Positions 1 through 8,581 of a stretch of 64,000 nt of DNA are shown here, piece after piece (within the stretch, counting starts at the first letter, position 1; each line of letters starts with the position of its first letter). Source of the stretch: Streptomyces sp. ADI95-17 (lineage in GTDB: Bacteria; Actinomycetota; Actinomycetes; Streptomycetales; Streptomycetaceae); assembly GCF_003846175.1 (NCBI RefSeq), contig NZ_ML123047.1, positions 605,549 through 669,548 on the forward strand, written 5' to 3'. A program made the translations under genes and the position numbers. The notes under the pieces are model-generated. The model searched no databases and had not been told where the DNA came from. It saw only the letters and a program-made list of their open reading frames with translations.

Positions 1-392
1 CCACCCAGGACGCCGAAGCGCTCATCGACGCGGCCCGTGCCGCCGCAGAGGCCGCCGATGTCGCGGTCGCCGTCACCGTCCTCGACGCGGGCGGTCACCT
101 GCTGGCCTTCCGGCGGGACGACCGGGCCGTCCTCATCGCCGGCGAGACCAGCACCCGCAAGGCGTACACGGCCCTTCAGCTCAATGCCCCCACGGCAGAC
201 CTGGTCGACGCGGTCCAGCCCGGCGGGCTCTTCCACACCCTGCCCACCGCCCTCGACCGGCCGTTGCTCTTCATAGCCGGTGGCGTTCCGGTGCACCGCG
301 GCGGCCGGCTCATAGGCGCCATCGGTGTCGGCGGGGGCGCCCCCGACCAGGACCACGGCTTCGCGACGGCCGCAGTACGGTCGCTCGCCTGA
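1..392 (+). CDS. GlcG/HbpS-type haem-binding family protein (5' end missing)
   Basis: The open frame runs from codon position 3 to a TGA at 390-392, so the start lies outside the window. The translation has the features of the GlcG/HbpS (DUF336) family: an alternating helical N-terminal part (DAEALIDAARAAAEAADVAV), the strand VTVLDAGGHLLAFRRDD, a TSTRKAYTA segment and the C-terminal glycine-rich IGAIGVGGGAPDQD loop. Family members bind haem (HbpS of Streptomyces) or accompany glycolate and diol metabolism; which applies here cannot be told from sequence. The next gene is on the opposite strand, so this gene ends its own transcription unit. The family assignment is solid, the function open. 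Confidence 0.8.
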   Translation, partial: TQDAEALIDAARAAAEAADVAVAVTVLDAGGHLLAFRRDDRAVLIAGETSTRKAYTALQLNAPTADLVDAVQPGGLFHTLPTALDRPLLFIAGGVPVHRGGRLIGAIGVGGGAPDQDHGFATAAVRSLA

Positions 393-409
393 AGCGCTCG
401 CGTCGGCGG

Positions 410-1279
410 TCAGCCCATTGCCACGGTCAGCGGGGCGTAGCGACGGGTCCAGTCGCCAGGCAGGTCCGAGGCTCCATGTGCCATCACCGCGGTCGTGGAG
501 TCGGACCGCAGGCCACACTCCTCGAACCAGTCGAGCAGCTCGGTATGGCGTGCGTCGATGTCCGCGCGCAGCGGCCGGTCCGTCGCCTCCGCGAGCGAGG
601 AGACGAGCGCCCGGGCCGTGGCGGTGTCGCGCGCGACCAGGGGGCCGACCGCATGCGTCCGGTCGCTCGGCCAGGCGGCCGCGTAGCCGATGAGACGTCC
701 TCCGTCCTGCGCCACCCGGATGTGGTCGGCGTACGCGGGCAGCCGGGCGAGGACATGGGTCCGGTCGGCGCCGAAGACATCCGCATCCAGCCGGACCATG
801 GCCTGCAGGTCCTCCGCCGTGGCCGGGCGGACGGTCACGGCCGGGAGCCTGCCGCCGGCCGGCCGGAAGAAGCCGGTGACCCGCTGGGCGTGGCCCACGA
901 CCGAGAAGCCGAGCTGTTCGTAGAGCGGCTGCCCCGCGGCTGTCGCGTAGAGGCTGAGTGGTGTGTCCCCGGACTCGGCGAGCACATGGTGCATCAGCTG
1001 CCGCGCGACTCCCTGCCGCGCGTAGCGCTCCGCGACGAGCACCATGCCGATGGCGGCCAGCCGGGGGCCGTAGGAGGTCACCACGCAGCTGGCCATCAGG
1101 CCCTTGCCCTCGGGGTCGTCCACGCCGTAGCCGGTTCCGGCGGCGAGGAGCAGGCCCCATCTGTGCTCATCGCGTGGCCAGCCACGGTCTTCGCTGAGAT
1201 CGGCGCAGGCGACCAGGTCGCCCGGTGTGAGGCGCCGGACAGGCAGTTCGGTGATCGGAAGGGGCAGTGAGCTGGGCAT
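410..1279 (-). CDS. GNAT-family N-acetyltransferase, two-domain
   Basis: This 289-aa protein has two GNAT-like halves. The N-terminal half (about 10-140) shows the acetyl-CoA loop region VAERYARQGVARQLM followed by LYEQLGFSVVG, the usual motif A and motif B pattern. The C-terminal half starts at VTVRPATAEDLQAM and is a second, more diverged GNAT fold with a weaker CoA loop. The likely role is acetyl transfer from acetyl-CoA to an amine; the substrate is unknown. It ends 18 nt from the upstream convergent gene. The ATG at 1277-1279 has only a weak ribosome-binding site. It lies 5 nt downstream of the stop of the neighbouring minus-strand membrane gene and may be co-transcribed with it. Confidence 0.8.
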   Translation of the reverse strand: MPSSLPLPITELPVRRLTPGDLVACADLSEDRGWPRDEHRWGLLLAAGTGYGVDDPEGKGLMASCVVTSYGPRLAAIGMVLVAERYARQGVARQLMHHVLAESGDTPLSLYATAAGQPLYEQLGFSVVGHAQRVTGFFRPAGGRLPAVTVRPATAEDLQAMVRLDADVFGADRTHVLARLPAYADHIRVAQDGGRLIGYAAAWPSDRTHAVGPLVARDTATARALVSSLAEATDRPLRADIDARHTELLDWFEECGLRSDSTTAVMAHGASDLPGDWTRRYAPLTVAMG

Positions 1280-1284
1280 GAAGG

Positions 1285-1821
1285 TCAGGCTGTACGACCC
1301 GATGTTCGCTCGTCCACCCCTTTACCGACTCCGGACGAACGGCGCAGCCGCCGGCCGCGCCGGGTCGGTCCCCAGGGTTTCAGTACCGATATCGCGGTGA
1401 CGAAGAGGTACGTCGCCGTCGCTACCGATGGTGCGACCACCAGGTCGATGTCGACGGCCCCTCGTGCCGCAGCCTCGTCGATGCCGGGCCGCAGGGAGAA
1501 GACGGACAGCGCCACGGTGATCAGAGTGAGCCAGAACTTCGTCCAGACCCACCGGTGCCTGGCCAGCCCCCATGGCGTGCGGAGTGCCAGGACGAGGCCG
1601 CTGACCAGTGAGAACAGGGCGATCGGCACGATCAGCCAGTCCCCGAAGATCTTCATGGCGCGGGTGGCGGCCTGTGCGGTGGCCGGGTCCCCGGTGGAGA
1701 AGGCCGCGATTCCGAGCGTCAGCAGTCCGACGGTCAGTCCCAGCCAGCTCACGGATACCGCGACATGCGCCACCAGGAGGCTTCGGCGGGCGGAGCGTTT
1801 GAGTGGTTTCACGTGAAACAC
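1285..1821 (-). CDS. Four-helix integral membrane protein (DUF2269-like)
   Basis: About 178 aa with four hydrophobic helices (SLLVAHVAVSVSWLGLTVGL, the LIVPIALFSLVSGLVLAL region, the FWLTLITVALSVF region, the VATATYLFVTAISVL region) and a basic C-terminal tail. The arrangement resembles small DUF2269-type membrane proteins; function unknown. The start is uncertain. The frame is open to 1956, but codon content upstream of the GTG at 1819-1821 is less convincing, and a second GTG lies at 1810-1812. Both GTGs lie in or beside a 16-bp parS palindrome, so the site would encode the first residues Phe-His-Val-Lys. An alternative GTG at 1893 has a better ribosome-binding site (AGAGGA). Confidence 0.65.
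   Translation of the reverse strand: MFHVKPLKRSARRSLLVAHVAVSVSWLGLTVGLLTLGIAAFSTGDPATAQAATRAMKIFGDWLIVPIALFSLVSGLVLALRTPWGLARHRWVWTKFWLTLITVALSVFSLRPGIDEAAARGAVDIDLVVAPSVATATYLFVTAISVLKPWGPTRRGRRLRRSSGVGKGVDERTSGRTA
1805..1820. promoter_or_regulatory. parS site (ParB binding)
   Basis: The sequence GGTTTCACGTGAAACA contains the perfect 14-bp palindrome GTTTCACGTGAAAC, the Streptomyces ParB-binding parS consensus. In this genus parS sites cluster around the replication origin and support chromosome segregation during sporulation, so this is positional evidence for an origin-proximal window. The site lies on the probable start codon of the neighbouring minus-strand membrane gene. ParB binding there could affect its expression, but that is inference. 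Confidence 0.9.
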
Positions 1822-2137
1822 GGTGCCGGGAGCGAGGCGATCGGGCGTCTGACGACGGGAGTAATCGCGCGTACTAGCCTCGGCGTACAGCACGTGTTCC
1901 TCTGTGGGCTTCCCTGCCAGGGCGGGTTTCTGTCTGCCCGGTGCTGATGCGCTCATGGGCGCCGGTCATCGGTTCACGACCCGCCCGTGTCCGGCGCAAG
2001 GCATGCTGGGCCGGGGGGTCGCGGGCGGTGGCCGTACGACGGGCCGTCAGCGGGGCCGGACCGCGTTCGCGGGCAGGGGGACCACGGGCCGTGCTGGTGC
2101 GTAAGGCGACCACGAGACGTACGAGGCGAGGCACAGC

Positions 2138-3319
2138 ATGGATGCTCCGGCCACCGGGTGGACCGAAGACGGAACGGGCAGGTCCGCCGACGCGATCCTG
2201 ATCCATCGCACCCTGACCGAGATCTCGCCCGTCGCGGACCAGGCGACCTCGTACTTCTACGCGCTGCTCTTCGTGCGCCACCCGGAGCTGAGGGAACTGT
2301 TCCCGGTCGCGATGGACGTCCAGCGCGACCGGCTCCTCCGGGCGATCCTCACCGCGGCCGATCGGCTGGACGATCCGCGGGCACTGGCCGAGTACCTCGG
2401 CGAACTGGGGCGGGGCCACCGCAAGTACGGCACGCGGCCCGTGCACTATCCCGCGGTGGGGGAGGCGCTCATGGGCGCGCTGAGCCGCTACGCGACCACC
2501 ACCTGGGACGGGGAGACCGAAGCTGCGTGGGTGCGCGCCTACACCGCGATATCGCAGATCATGATCGACGCAGCCGCCGAGGACGAACAGCGGGCCCCTG
2601 CCTGGTGGTACGCGGAGATCGTGTCCCACGATCTCAGGACCCGGGACATAGCGGTGCTCACGCTCCGCCCCGGCCAGGCCTACCCCTTCCTAGCCGGTCA
2701 GTACACGGCCGTCGAGACCCCGTGGTGGCCGCGGAACTGGCGGCACTACTCCTTCGCCTCGGCACCCCGTCCCGACGGCCTGCTCACCTTCCACATCAAG
2801 GCGGTTCCGGCCGGCTGGGTCTCCAACGCCCTCGTGCACCGGGCCCGGCCCGGGGACATCCTGCGCCTCGGCCCTCCCACGGGCTCGATGACGGTCGACC
2901 ACTCCACCCACAATGGTCTGCTCTGCCTGGGCGGAGGCACGGGCATCGCACCCATCAAGGCGCTCGTCGAGGACGTCGCGGAGCACGGCGACCGGCGCCC
3001 GGTGGAGGTCTTCTACGGGGCACGCAGCGATCACGACCTGTACGACATCGACACGATGATGCGGCTCCAGAGGACCTATCCCTGGCTCGCGGTCCGGCCG
3101 GTGGTCTCCACGGGCCCGGGAACGGGGGGAGGCCTGATGCGGGGGCTGCTGCCCGAGGCGGTGCGGGAGTGCGGCCCGTGGCCCGAGTACGAGGCCTATC
3201 TTTCGGGCCCGCCCGGCATGATCCGCAGCGGGGTGGACGTGCTCCGGGGCATCGGAATGCCGGCCGAGCGCATCCGGCACGACTTCTTCGACGGACTGGC
3301 CGCGACCGGCCCTGCCTGA
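2138..3319 (+). CDS. Globin-coupled FAD/NAD(P)H oxidoreductase (flavohaemoprotein-like)
   Basis: 393 aa. Residues about 15-150 are a globin of flavohaemoglobin type: a B10-like tyrosine in TSYFYALLF, the proximal (F8) histidine at about residue 94 in GRGHRKYG, followed by RPVHYPAVG. Residues about 160-390 are a ferredoxin-reductase-like module with the FAD signature HYSFASAP, the NAD(P) motif GGGTGIAPIKAL and a C-terminal SGPPGM. Such proteins use NAD(P)H and FAD to reduce haem and dioxygenate nitric oxide, or act as oxygen-linked reductases. The start has GAGG 8 nt upstream. The protein is close to the usual flavohaemoglobin length. It stands alone between divergent genes, with a tandem repeat directly downstream. 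Confidence 0.88.
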   Translation: MDAPATGWTEDGTGRSADAILIHRTLTEISPVADQATSYFYALLFVRHPELRELFPVAMDVQRDRLLRAILTAADRLDDPRALAEYLGELGRGHRKYGTRPVHYPAVGEALMGALSRYATTTWDGETEAAWVRAYTAISQIMIDAAAEDEQRAPAWWYAEIVSHDLRTRDIAVLTLRPGQAYPFLAGQYTAVETPWWPRNWRHYSFASAPRPDGLLTFHIKAVPAGWVSNALVHRARPGDILRLGPPTGSMTVDHSTHNGLLCLGGGTGIAPIKALVEDVAEHGDRRPVEVFYGARSDHDLYDIDTMMRLQRTYPWLAVRPVVSTGPGTGGGLMRGLLPEAVRECGPWPEYEAYLSGPPGMIRSGVDVLRGIGMPAERIRHDFFDGLAATGPA

Positions 3320-3350
3320 CCACGGCGCAGCCGCGGCCGCCACCGCAGCC

Positions 3351-3418
3351 CCGGACCACCGGACCCGGACCACCGGACCCGGACCACCGGACCCGGACCA
3401 CCGGACCCGGACCACCGG
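3351..3418. repeat. 14-bp tandem repeat, 4.9 copies
   Basis: The unit CCGGACCACCGGAC is repeated head to tail four full times plus 12 bases without a mismatch. It fills the gap between the convergent globin-reductase and NUDIX genes. Each unit holds short CCGG palindromes, so the RNA could fold and help end transcription from both sides. Copy number is likely to vary between strains. Confidence 0.95.
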
Positions 3419-3424
3419 CGGCGG

Positions 3425-3904
3425 TCAGCCCAGATCGGGTGCGTGCATCGCGCGTACGCCTTCGATGTTGCCGTCCAGATAGTGCCGCAGCGACAGCGGT
3501 ACGAGGTGGACGGCGGCGATCCCCATCCGGCTGAACGGCACCCGCACGACGTCGTACTCCCCGCAGGGATCGTCGATCTCCGGGCCGTGCCGCCGGGACA
3601 GGTCCATCGAATCCAGCCGGCAGACGAAGAAGTGCTGGACCTTCACGCCCTTCACCCCGCCGCCCTCGATGTGCTCCACGGTGTCCACGAAGCAGGGCAC
3701 CACATCGGTGATCTTGGCGCCGAGTTCCTCGTCCACCTCGCGGTGCAGGGCTTCGACGACGGTCGCGTCCTCGGGCTCGACCCCGCCGCCGGGCGTGAGC
3801 CAGTAGGGATCCACTCCGGGCTTGGTGCGCTTGATGAGGATCAGGTCATTGCCGTCGAGCAGGATGGCGCGTGCGGTGCGCTTGACCACGGGACGTTCGG
3901 TCAT
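3425..3904 (-). CDS. NUDIX hydrolase
   Basis: 159 aa with a recognisable Nudix box at about residues 39-63 (GGGVEPEDATVVEALHREVD followed by EELGA), preceded by the LTPGG turn. The family hydrolyses nucleoside diphosphates linked to another moiety using Mg2+ bound by the REVDEE acidic residues. The N-terminal strand AILLDGNDLILIKRTKPG and the length fit a housekeeping-type NUDIX enzyme; the substrate is not predictable. It converges on the globin-reductase gene with the 14-bp tandem repeat between them. Confidence 0.88.
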   Translation of the reverse strand: MTERPVVKRTARAILLDGNDLILIKRTKPGVDPYWLTPGGGVEPEDATVVEALHREVDEELGAKITDVVPCFVDTVEHIEGGGVKGVKVQHFFVCRLDSMDLSRRHGPEIDDPCGEYDVVRVPFSRMGIAAVHLVPLSLRHYLDGNIEGVRAMHAPDLG

Positions 3905-3967
3905 GGCAAGAGAGTGGCCCGCAGAACCGGTTCTGAAACACCGGACCGGTGCTGGGCGGCCCTGCGC

Positions 3968-4864
3968 TCACCAGTCGGCGGCAGCACGCAGCAGCCACTC
4001 GTGCGCCCGCGCGATGTGGGGCAGTGCGAGTGTGCCGGTCCGCACCGCCAGAAAGTAGGTGCGCAGCGGCGGAACCGGAGGATCGAGGAGGGCCACTACC
4101 TCGCCCCGCTCCAGCGCCCTCTCGCACAGATAGCGCGGCAGCACGGCCAGCCCGGCGCCCGCCGCGGTGCACTCCAGGACCGCCCGGAGGTCCGGCACGA
4201 TGACGGTTCCCGCGAGTGCGGGCCGGCTCTCGAAGACGGCGGCCCAGTAGCGGGAGACGAGCGGCAGGCTCTCGTGGACCTCCACGACCGGCAGCTGCTC
4301 CAGTACCACGGGCCCCTTGTGCCGCAGCGCTCCTGGGCCGAGGCGCCCGGCCCAGCGTGGCGCGGCGACCAGTACATGCTCCTCGTCGCAGAGCGCGGTC
4401 GCGGCGAGCAGGCCACCGCGCGGACGGGCCGTCGCGATGGCCAGGTCATGGTGTCCGGCGGCCAGCCCCTCCAGCGCTTCCTCGGCGCCGGTGAAGAAGG
4501 AACTGCGCAGGGCCAGGCCCTGCGCGACGAGCGGGGTGAGGGCGGGCAGGGCGCGCATCGATGTGAACTCGGGCGGTCCGGCCAGATGCAGCGTCCGTAC
4601 GCCCGACTCCTCGTCGAGCTCCGACTCGGCGATCTCGACCAGCGCGTCCAGATGGGGCGCCGCCCGGTGCGCGAGTTCGTCGCCGATGGTCGTCGGGGTC
4701 ACACCGCGGGCCCTGCGCAGGAAGAGCGGGCGGCCCAGCTGCCGCTCCAGGGTCCGGATCTGTGAGGTGACCGCGGGCTGGGAGAGGCCGAGCAGGGCGG
4801 CGGCCCTGGTGAAGGAACCGGCCCGGTGCACCATGACGAACGTGCGCAGCAGGGTCAGGTCCAT
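3968..4864 (-). CDS. LysR-family transcriptional regulator
   Basis: 298 aa from the ATG at 4862-4864, chosen because it is preceded by GGAGGGAC at good spacing and begins with the classical LysR start MDLTLLRTFVMVHRAGSFT. The winged helix-turn-helix (about 1-60, LGLSQPAVTSQIRTLE) is followed by a periplasmic-binding-like effector domain (about 90-290). The frame remains open 14 codons further upstream. LysR regulators often control a divergent or adjacent gene; here the nearest gene, the PLP enzyme, is on the same strand, so the target is not evident. An unusually AT-rich stretch (4900-4975) upstream probably holds its promoter. Confidence 0.9.
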   Translation of the reverse strand: MDLTLLRTFVMVHRAGSFTRAAALLGLSQPAVTSQIRTLERQLGRPLFLRRARGVTPTTIGDELAHRAAPHLDALVEIAESELDEESGVRTLHLAGPPEFTSMRALPALTPLVAQGLALRSSFFTGAEEALEGLAAGHHDLAIATARPRGGLLAATALCDEEHVLVAAPRWAGRLGPGALRHKGPVVLEQLPVVEVHESLPLVSRYWAAVFESRPALAGTVIVPDLRAVLECTAAGAGLAVLPRYLCERALERGEVVALLDPPVPPLRTYFLAVRTGTLALPHIARAHEWLLRAAADW

Positions 4865-5055
4865 GCCCTGTCCCTCCCACCCTCGTGACGCTTCGGACCC
4901 GTACAACTATAAATATGTCGATAGGTCGCTGTCGCTACTGTGATTGGACACTGACGGAGAGTCAATTAGCCTTGTTCGGGCGGTTCTTCGCAGGGGGAAC
5001 CGGGGTGGTCCGAGCCACGAGGGGGGAGGCTCGGACCACCCGTACCACCGGTCGG

Positions 5056-6186
5056 TCAGCGCTCACCCATTGCCGCGTCGAGTGCCCGTTCCACATCCGC
5101 GACCAGGTCGGCGGGGCTTTCCACGCCGACCGAGAAGCGGATGAAGCCCTCGGGCACCGCGTCACCGCCCCAGCGCGCCCGGCGCTCGGCGGTGGAACGT
5201 ACACCGCCGAAGCTCGTCGCGTCGTCGACCAGCCGCAGCTCGGTCAGGAAGCGCTCGGCCCGTTTGCGGTCGGGCAGCACGAACGACACCACGGAGCCGA
5301 AGCGCCGCATCTGCCGCACGGCCTTGGGATACGAAGGGTCGGAGGGCAGCCCGGGATAGCGCAGCCCGGTCACCTCCGGCCGCCTGCCGAGCACCTCCGC
5401 CAGCGTCAGCGCGGTGGCGCACTGCCGGTCGATCCGCAGCTCCAGCGTGGCCAGCGACCGGTGCGCGAGCCAGGCCTCCATGGGGCCGGGGATGGCGCCG
5501 ACCACCTTGCGCCAGCGCCGTACCCCCGCCGCCAGCTCCGGATCACGGCAGGTCACATGGCCGAGCAGGATGTCCCCGTGCCCGGTCATGCCCTTGGTGT
5601 CACTGGCGACCGAGAAGTCGGCCCCCAGCTCCAGCGGACGCTGGCCGAGCGGTGTGGCGAGGGTGTTGTCGACGGCCACCAGCGTGCCGGCCGAATGCGC
5701 CGCCTCGACGAGCCGGCGCACGTCGCAGACGTCGAGCCCCGGATTGGACGGGGTCTCGATCCACAGCAGCTTGGCGCCTTCGAGCACAGCCAGCTGGGCA
5801 TCGTCGCCGGTCGGCGCGGTCCGCACCTCGACGCCGTACATCTCCAGCTGCTCGCGCACCAGCGGCAGGGCCTGATAGCCGTCGTCGGGCAGCACGACCA
5901 CATCGCCGGTGCGTGCCTGGGACAGCAGCACGGCCGAGATCGCCGCCATTCCGGAGGCGAAGACCGTGGTCTCGACGGGCTCCCCCGGTGCCTCCAGCTC
6001 ACCGATGGCCCGTTCCAGATGGGTCCAGGTCGGGTTGGTGTCCCGGCCGTAGGTGTACGGGCCGGTCGGCTCACCGGAGAGATGGAAGTGTGCGGCGAAG
6101 ACCGGCCCGGGCAGGGTGGGCTCGAACTGCTCCGGTTCGGGCAGCCCGGCCCGTACCGCCCGGGTTCCGTCACCCATGGTGCTCAT
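5056..6186 (-). CDS. PLP-dependent trans-sulfuration enzyme (cystathionine gamma-lyase/synthase type)
   Basis: 376 aa from the ATG at 6184-6186, which has GAGG upstream. The protein has the Cys/Met-metabolism PLP fold: YTYGRDTNPTW near residue 45, the FASGMAA phosphate loop, ETPSNPGLDV, and the Schiff-base lysine in SDTKGMTGHGD at about residue 190. The C-terminal part carries SFGGVRSTAERR and the family motif IRFSVGVESPADLVADVE. Such enzymes make or cleave cystathionine, linking cysteine and methionine metabolism; gamma-lyase seems more likely than synthase but this is not decided by sequence. It is followed, on the same strand, by the LysR regulator. Confidence 0.87.
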   Translation of the reverse strand: MSTMGDGTRAVRAGLPEPEQFEPTLPGPVFAAHFHLSGEPTGPYTYGRDTNPTWTHLERAIGELEAPGEPVETTVFASGMAAISAVLLSQARTGDVVVLPDDGYQALPLVREQLEMYGVEVRTAPTGDDAQLAVLEGAKLLWIETPSNPGLDVCDVRRLVEAAHSAGTLVAVDNTLATPLGQRPLELGADFSVASDTKGMTGHGDILLGHVTCRDPELAAGVRRWRKVVGAIPGPMEAWLAHRSLATLELRIDRQCATALTLAEVLGRRPEVTGLRYPGLPSDPSYPKAVRQMRRFGSVVSFVLPDRKRAERFLTELRLVDDATSFGGVRSTAERRARWGGDAVPEGFIRFSVGVESPADLVADVERALDAAMGER

Positions 6187-6268
6187 ACCGCTTCCTCGCT
6201 TCTCTCCCCGGTACTTCTCTCTCCGGTGTGCCACCGGCCTGAACTGCACTGTCTCAGGAGGCGTCGGG

Positions 6269-6646
6269 TCAGTCCTCGTCGGGCAGGATCACGTTCAGTG
6301 CCCACGACACGATGGAGATGATCAGGCCGCCGAGCACGGCGGTCCAGAAGCCCTCGACATGGAAACTCAGGTCGAACAGACCGGCCAGCCAGGACGTCAG
6401 CAGCAGCATGAGCGCGTTGACCACCAGCGTGATCAGCCCGAGCGTGAGGATGAAGAGCGGCAGGGTCAGCAGCTTCACGACCGGCTTGACCACGAAGTTC
6501 ACCAGGCCGAAGAGCAGGGCCACCACGATCAGGGTGAGTGCCTTGCGTCCGGTGCTGCCCCCGGTCAGCGTGATGTCCTGGATAAGCCAGATGGCCACGG
6601 CCAGCGCACCTGCGTTGGCGATCGTCTTGACTACGAAATTCTTCAT
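6269..6646 (-). CDS. Phage holin family-like small membrane protein
   Basis: 125 aa from the ATG at 6644-6646 (MKNFVVKTIANAGALAVAIW). Four transmembrane helices with the features of the phage_holin_4_2 (YvlD-type) family: IANAGALAVAIWLI, ALLFGLVNFVVKPVVKLLTL, ILTLGLITLVVNALMLLLTSW, and GFWTAVLGGLIISIVSW before a short acidic tail. Despite the family name these are ordinary bacterial membrane proteins of unknown role. It faces the divergent cupin gene across about 70 bp. Confidence 0.85.
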   Translation of the reverse strand: MKNFVVKTIANAGALAVAIWLIQDITLTGGSTGRKALTLIVVALLFGLVNFVVKPVVKLLTLPLFILTLGLITLVVNALMLLLTSWLAGLFDLSFHVEGFWTAVLGGLIISIVSWALNVILPDED

Positions 6647-6714
6647 GTGTCTGATCGTGGCAGACCTGATCGGTGGCGGACACCGGCAGTACAGAGGCAA
6701 GGGGCGGACAGGCC

Positions 6715-7032
6715 ATGAAGGCATTCAGACTGGACGAGCTGGAGGCGGAACGGGCCGCCAACGACGGCGCGTATCTGCAGTTCGTGAAGGAACGGAACAT
6801 GTCCGTCGGCCTGTACGCACTGGATGCCGGTGAGCTCGACCCGCAGCAGCCGCACAATCAGGACGAGGTCTACCTCGTCGTCAGCGGCCGCGCCTCCATC
6901 ACGGTCGGCATGGAAACCACGCAGGTGGGCAGAGGGAGCGTGGTGTACGTACCGGCCGGCGCCGCTCACAAGTTCCACCACATCACCGAGGACCTGCGGG
7001 TGATGGTGGTCTTCTCTCCCCCGGAGAGCTGA
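6715..7032 (+). CDS. Small cupin-domain protein
   Basis: 105 aa starting at the ATG within the longer open frame (MKAFRLDELEAERAANDGAY). A single cupin barrel: motif 1 HNQDEVYLVVSG and motif 2 VYVPAGAAHKFHHI, with the histidine and glutamate metal ligands present. Function within the very broad cupin family cannot be assigned. An in-frame ATG 14 codons upstream exists but the sequence there is not conserved-looking. Confidence 0.85.
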   Translation: MKAFRLDELEAERAANDGAYLQFVKERNMSVGLYALDAGELDPQQPHNQDEVYLVVSGRASITVGMETTQVGRGSVVYVPAGAAHKFHHITEDLRVMVVFSPPES

Positions 7033-7217
7033 GCGGATCCGCCGGGAGGGCCGAGCGGTCCTCCGGAGGCGCTGGGCCGATCCGCCGGAGGGCGGGGGTC
7101 CGGTCTCAGGGATCCCTCAGGGGTCGATCAGGGGACTTCAAGGGCTGCGAGCCCCCCATCGGCCCCCTCCGCGCCTCTAGCATCGAAGCAGGAACTCATG
7201 GAGACGAGGTAAGGACG

Positions 7218-7436
7218 ATGGCCGTGCGGGAGATATTCACGGGGATGCCCTGGTGGGTGAAGTGGATCGCGGTGCCGGTCATCGCGATCGTCGTGTTCGG
7301 AGGCCTGATCGCCAGCGTGATCGGGTTCGTGATCGGACTGCTCTTCAAGGTCCTGATCTTCGTGATCCTGGTCGGGGGTCTCGTCTTCGTCGTACGCAAG
7401 TTCATGTCGTCGTCCTCGTCGCGCGGCGACTGGTAG
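7218..7436 (+). CDS. DUF5326-type small membrane protein
   Basis: 72 aa, beginning MAVREIFTGMPWWVKWIAVP. It has two closely spaced hydrophobic helices (about 13-32 and 36-57) and ends in a Ser-rich, Arg/Asp tail. The sequence resembles the actinobacterial DUF5326 family. The ribosome-binding site GAGGTAAGGA lies directly upstream, so the start is secure. It is monocistronic, with a terminator-like hairpin about 85 bp downstream. Confidence 0.85.
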   Translation: MAVREIFTGMPWWVKWIAVPVIAIVVFGGLIASVIGFVIGLLFKVLIFVILVGGLVFVVRKFMSSSSSRGDW

Positions 7437-7519
7437 GACGATCGGAAGCAGGCCGGGGCATTAGCCCAGCTGAGCTAAGCGAAAGACGAAACGACGCCCC
7501 TCGCGGACCCGGCGGATAA

Positions 7520-7539
7520 GGTGGCAGTTCGCTGCCACC
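7520..7539. terminator. UUCG-tetraloop hairpin terminator
   Basis: GGTGGCAG and CTGCCACC form a perfect 8-bp stem closed by the stable TTCG tetraloop, between the DUF5326-type gene and ssgR. As is common in Streptomyces there is no long U-tract. A second, 7-bp GC stem (GTGGGGG/CCCCCAC, 7623-7639) lies in the ssgR leader about 40 nt before its start. Confidence 0.7.
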
Positions 7540-7679
7540 ACCTGGGAATTAACAGGCTGTCACCACGCTGACCAGTGGTTTGTACGGCGTTCGGCATCCG
7601 GACCCCAGCCGTGCGGCAGCCCGTGGGGGCGGCCCCCACAGGCGGGCTGACCACCCGTCACCATGCCTGGGGGTGACTG

Positions 7680-8450
7680 TTGACCACGGCATCGAGCACT
7701 GCTGCCCCGACGCTGATCGGCTCGGTACAGCGAGCGCTGAGGCTGCTGGAAGCCGTGGTGGCCCATCGCGACGGGGCGCCCGCGAAACAACTGGCCAGGG
7801 AAGCGGGCCTTCCTCTTCCCACGGCCTACCACCTGCTGCGCACCCTGACGCACGAGGGATATCTGCGCCGGGAGAACGGCGTCTTCCTCATCGGGACCGC
7901 GGCGGAACGCCTGGTCGGCGAAAGGGCGTTGCGGAACCGTCGCGGCGGAATGGCGGAGTCGCTGGGCCGCTGGCGCGACATCATCGGCACCCCCGTGTAC
8001 TGCGCCGTCTACCGCGAGGGCGAGATCGAACTCATCGCAGTCGCGGACACCCCCGCCATCCCCGCCGTCGACGAGTGGGCGTCCTTCCGGGAGACCGGTC
8101 ATGCCCACGCGATCGGCCAGTGCCTGCTGAGCCAACTCGACGAGAAGGCCCGTGAGGACCACCTCGACCGTCACCCTGTGCGTCCGCTGACCCGCTACTC
8201 GGTGAAGGACCGCGCGACGCTCCTTGAGCGGCTGCGGTCGCTGAAGCGGACCGAACCTGTCATCGAGCGACAGGAGTACGCCCTCGGAACGGTCTGTGCG
8301 GCCATCCCGATCACGGCCGGATTCACCGCTGCCGCGATGGCGATTTCGGTACCCCTGGAGCAGGAAAGCCGGTTGCTCCCCGCAGTCGAACAACTACGTG
8401 GCGAAGTGGCCAACCTCTTGCGTTCGTTCGTGTTCTCTATCAGTATCTGA
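7680..8450 (+). CDS. ssgR: IclR-family activator SsgR
   Basis: 256 aa from a TTG start at 7680 with GGGGGT just upstream. The N-terminal winged helix of IclR type (SVQRALRLLEAVVAHRDGAP, then LPTAYHLLRTLTHEGYLRR) is followed by the IclR effector domain. Its position directly upstream of ssgA on the same strand is diagnostic: in S. coelicolor SsgR activates ssgA and is needed for sporulation. The 131-bp gap between the genes is AT-rich for this genome and probably carries the SsgR-dependent ssgA promoter. Identification rests on this context and the IclR fold. Confidence 0.9.
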   Translation: MTTASSTAAPTLIGSVQRALRLLEAVVAHRDGAPAKQLAREAGLPLPTAYHLLRTLTHEGYLRRENGVFLIGTAAERLVGERALRNRRGGMAESLGRWRDIIGTPVYCAVYREGEIELIAVADTPAIPAVDEWASFRETGHAHAIGQCLLSQLDEKAREDHLDRHPVRPLTRYSVKDRATLLERLRSLKRTEPVIERQEYALGTVCAAIPITAGFTAAAMAISVPLEQESRLLPAVEQLRGEVANLLRSFVFSISI

Positions 8451-8581
8451 AAAATCACTCCTTGTGATCTGCTATCGCGTGCACCACGATGGCGTCAATA
8501 GGGCCACGGGGGATCATTCCTGGCCAGATTCATCTACTGCGGGGTTGAACGATGCGCGAGTCGGTTCAAGCTGAGGTCATG

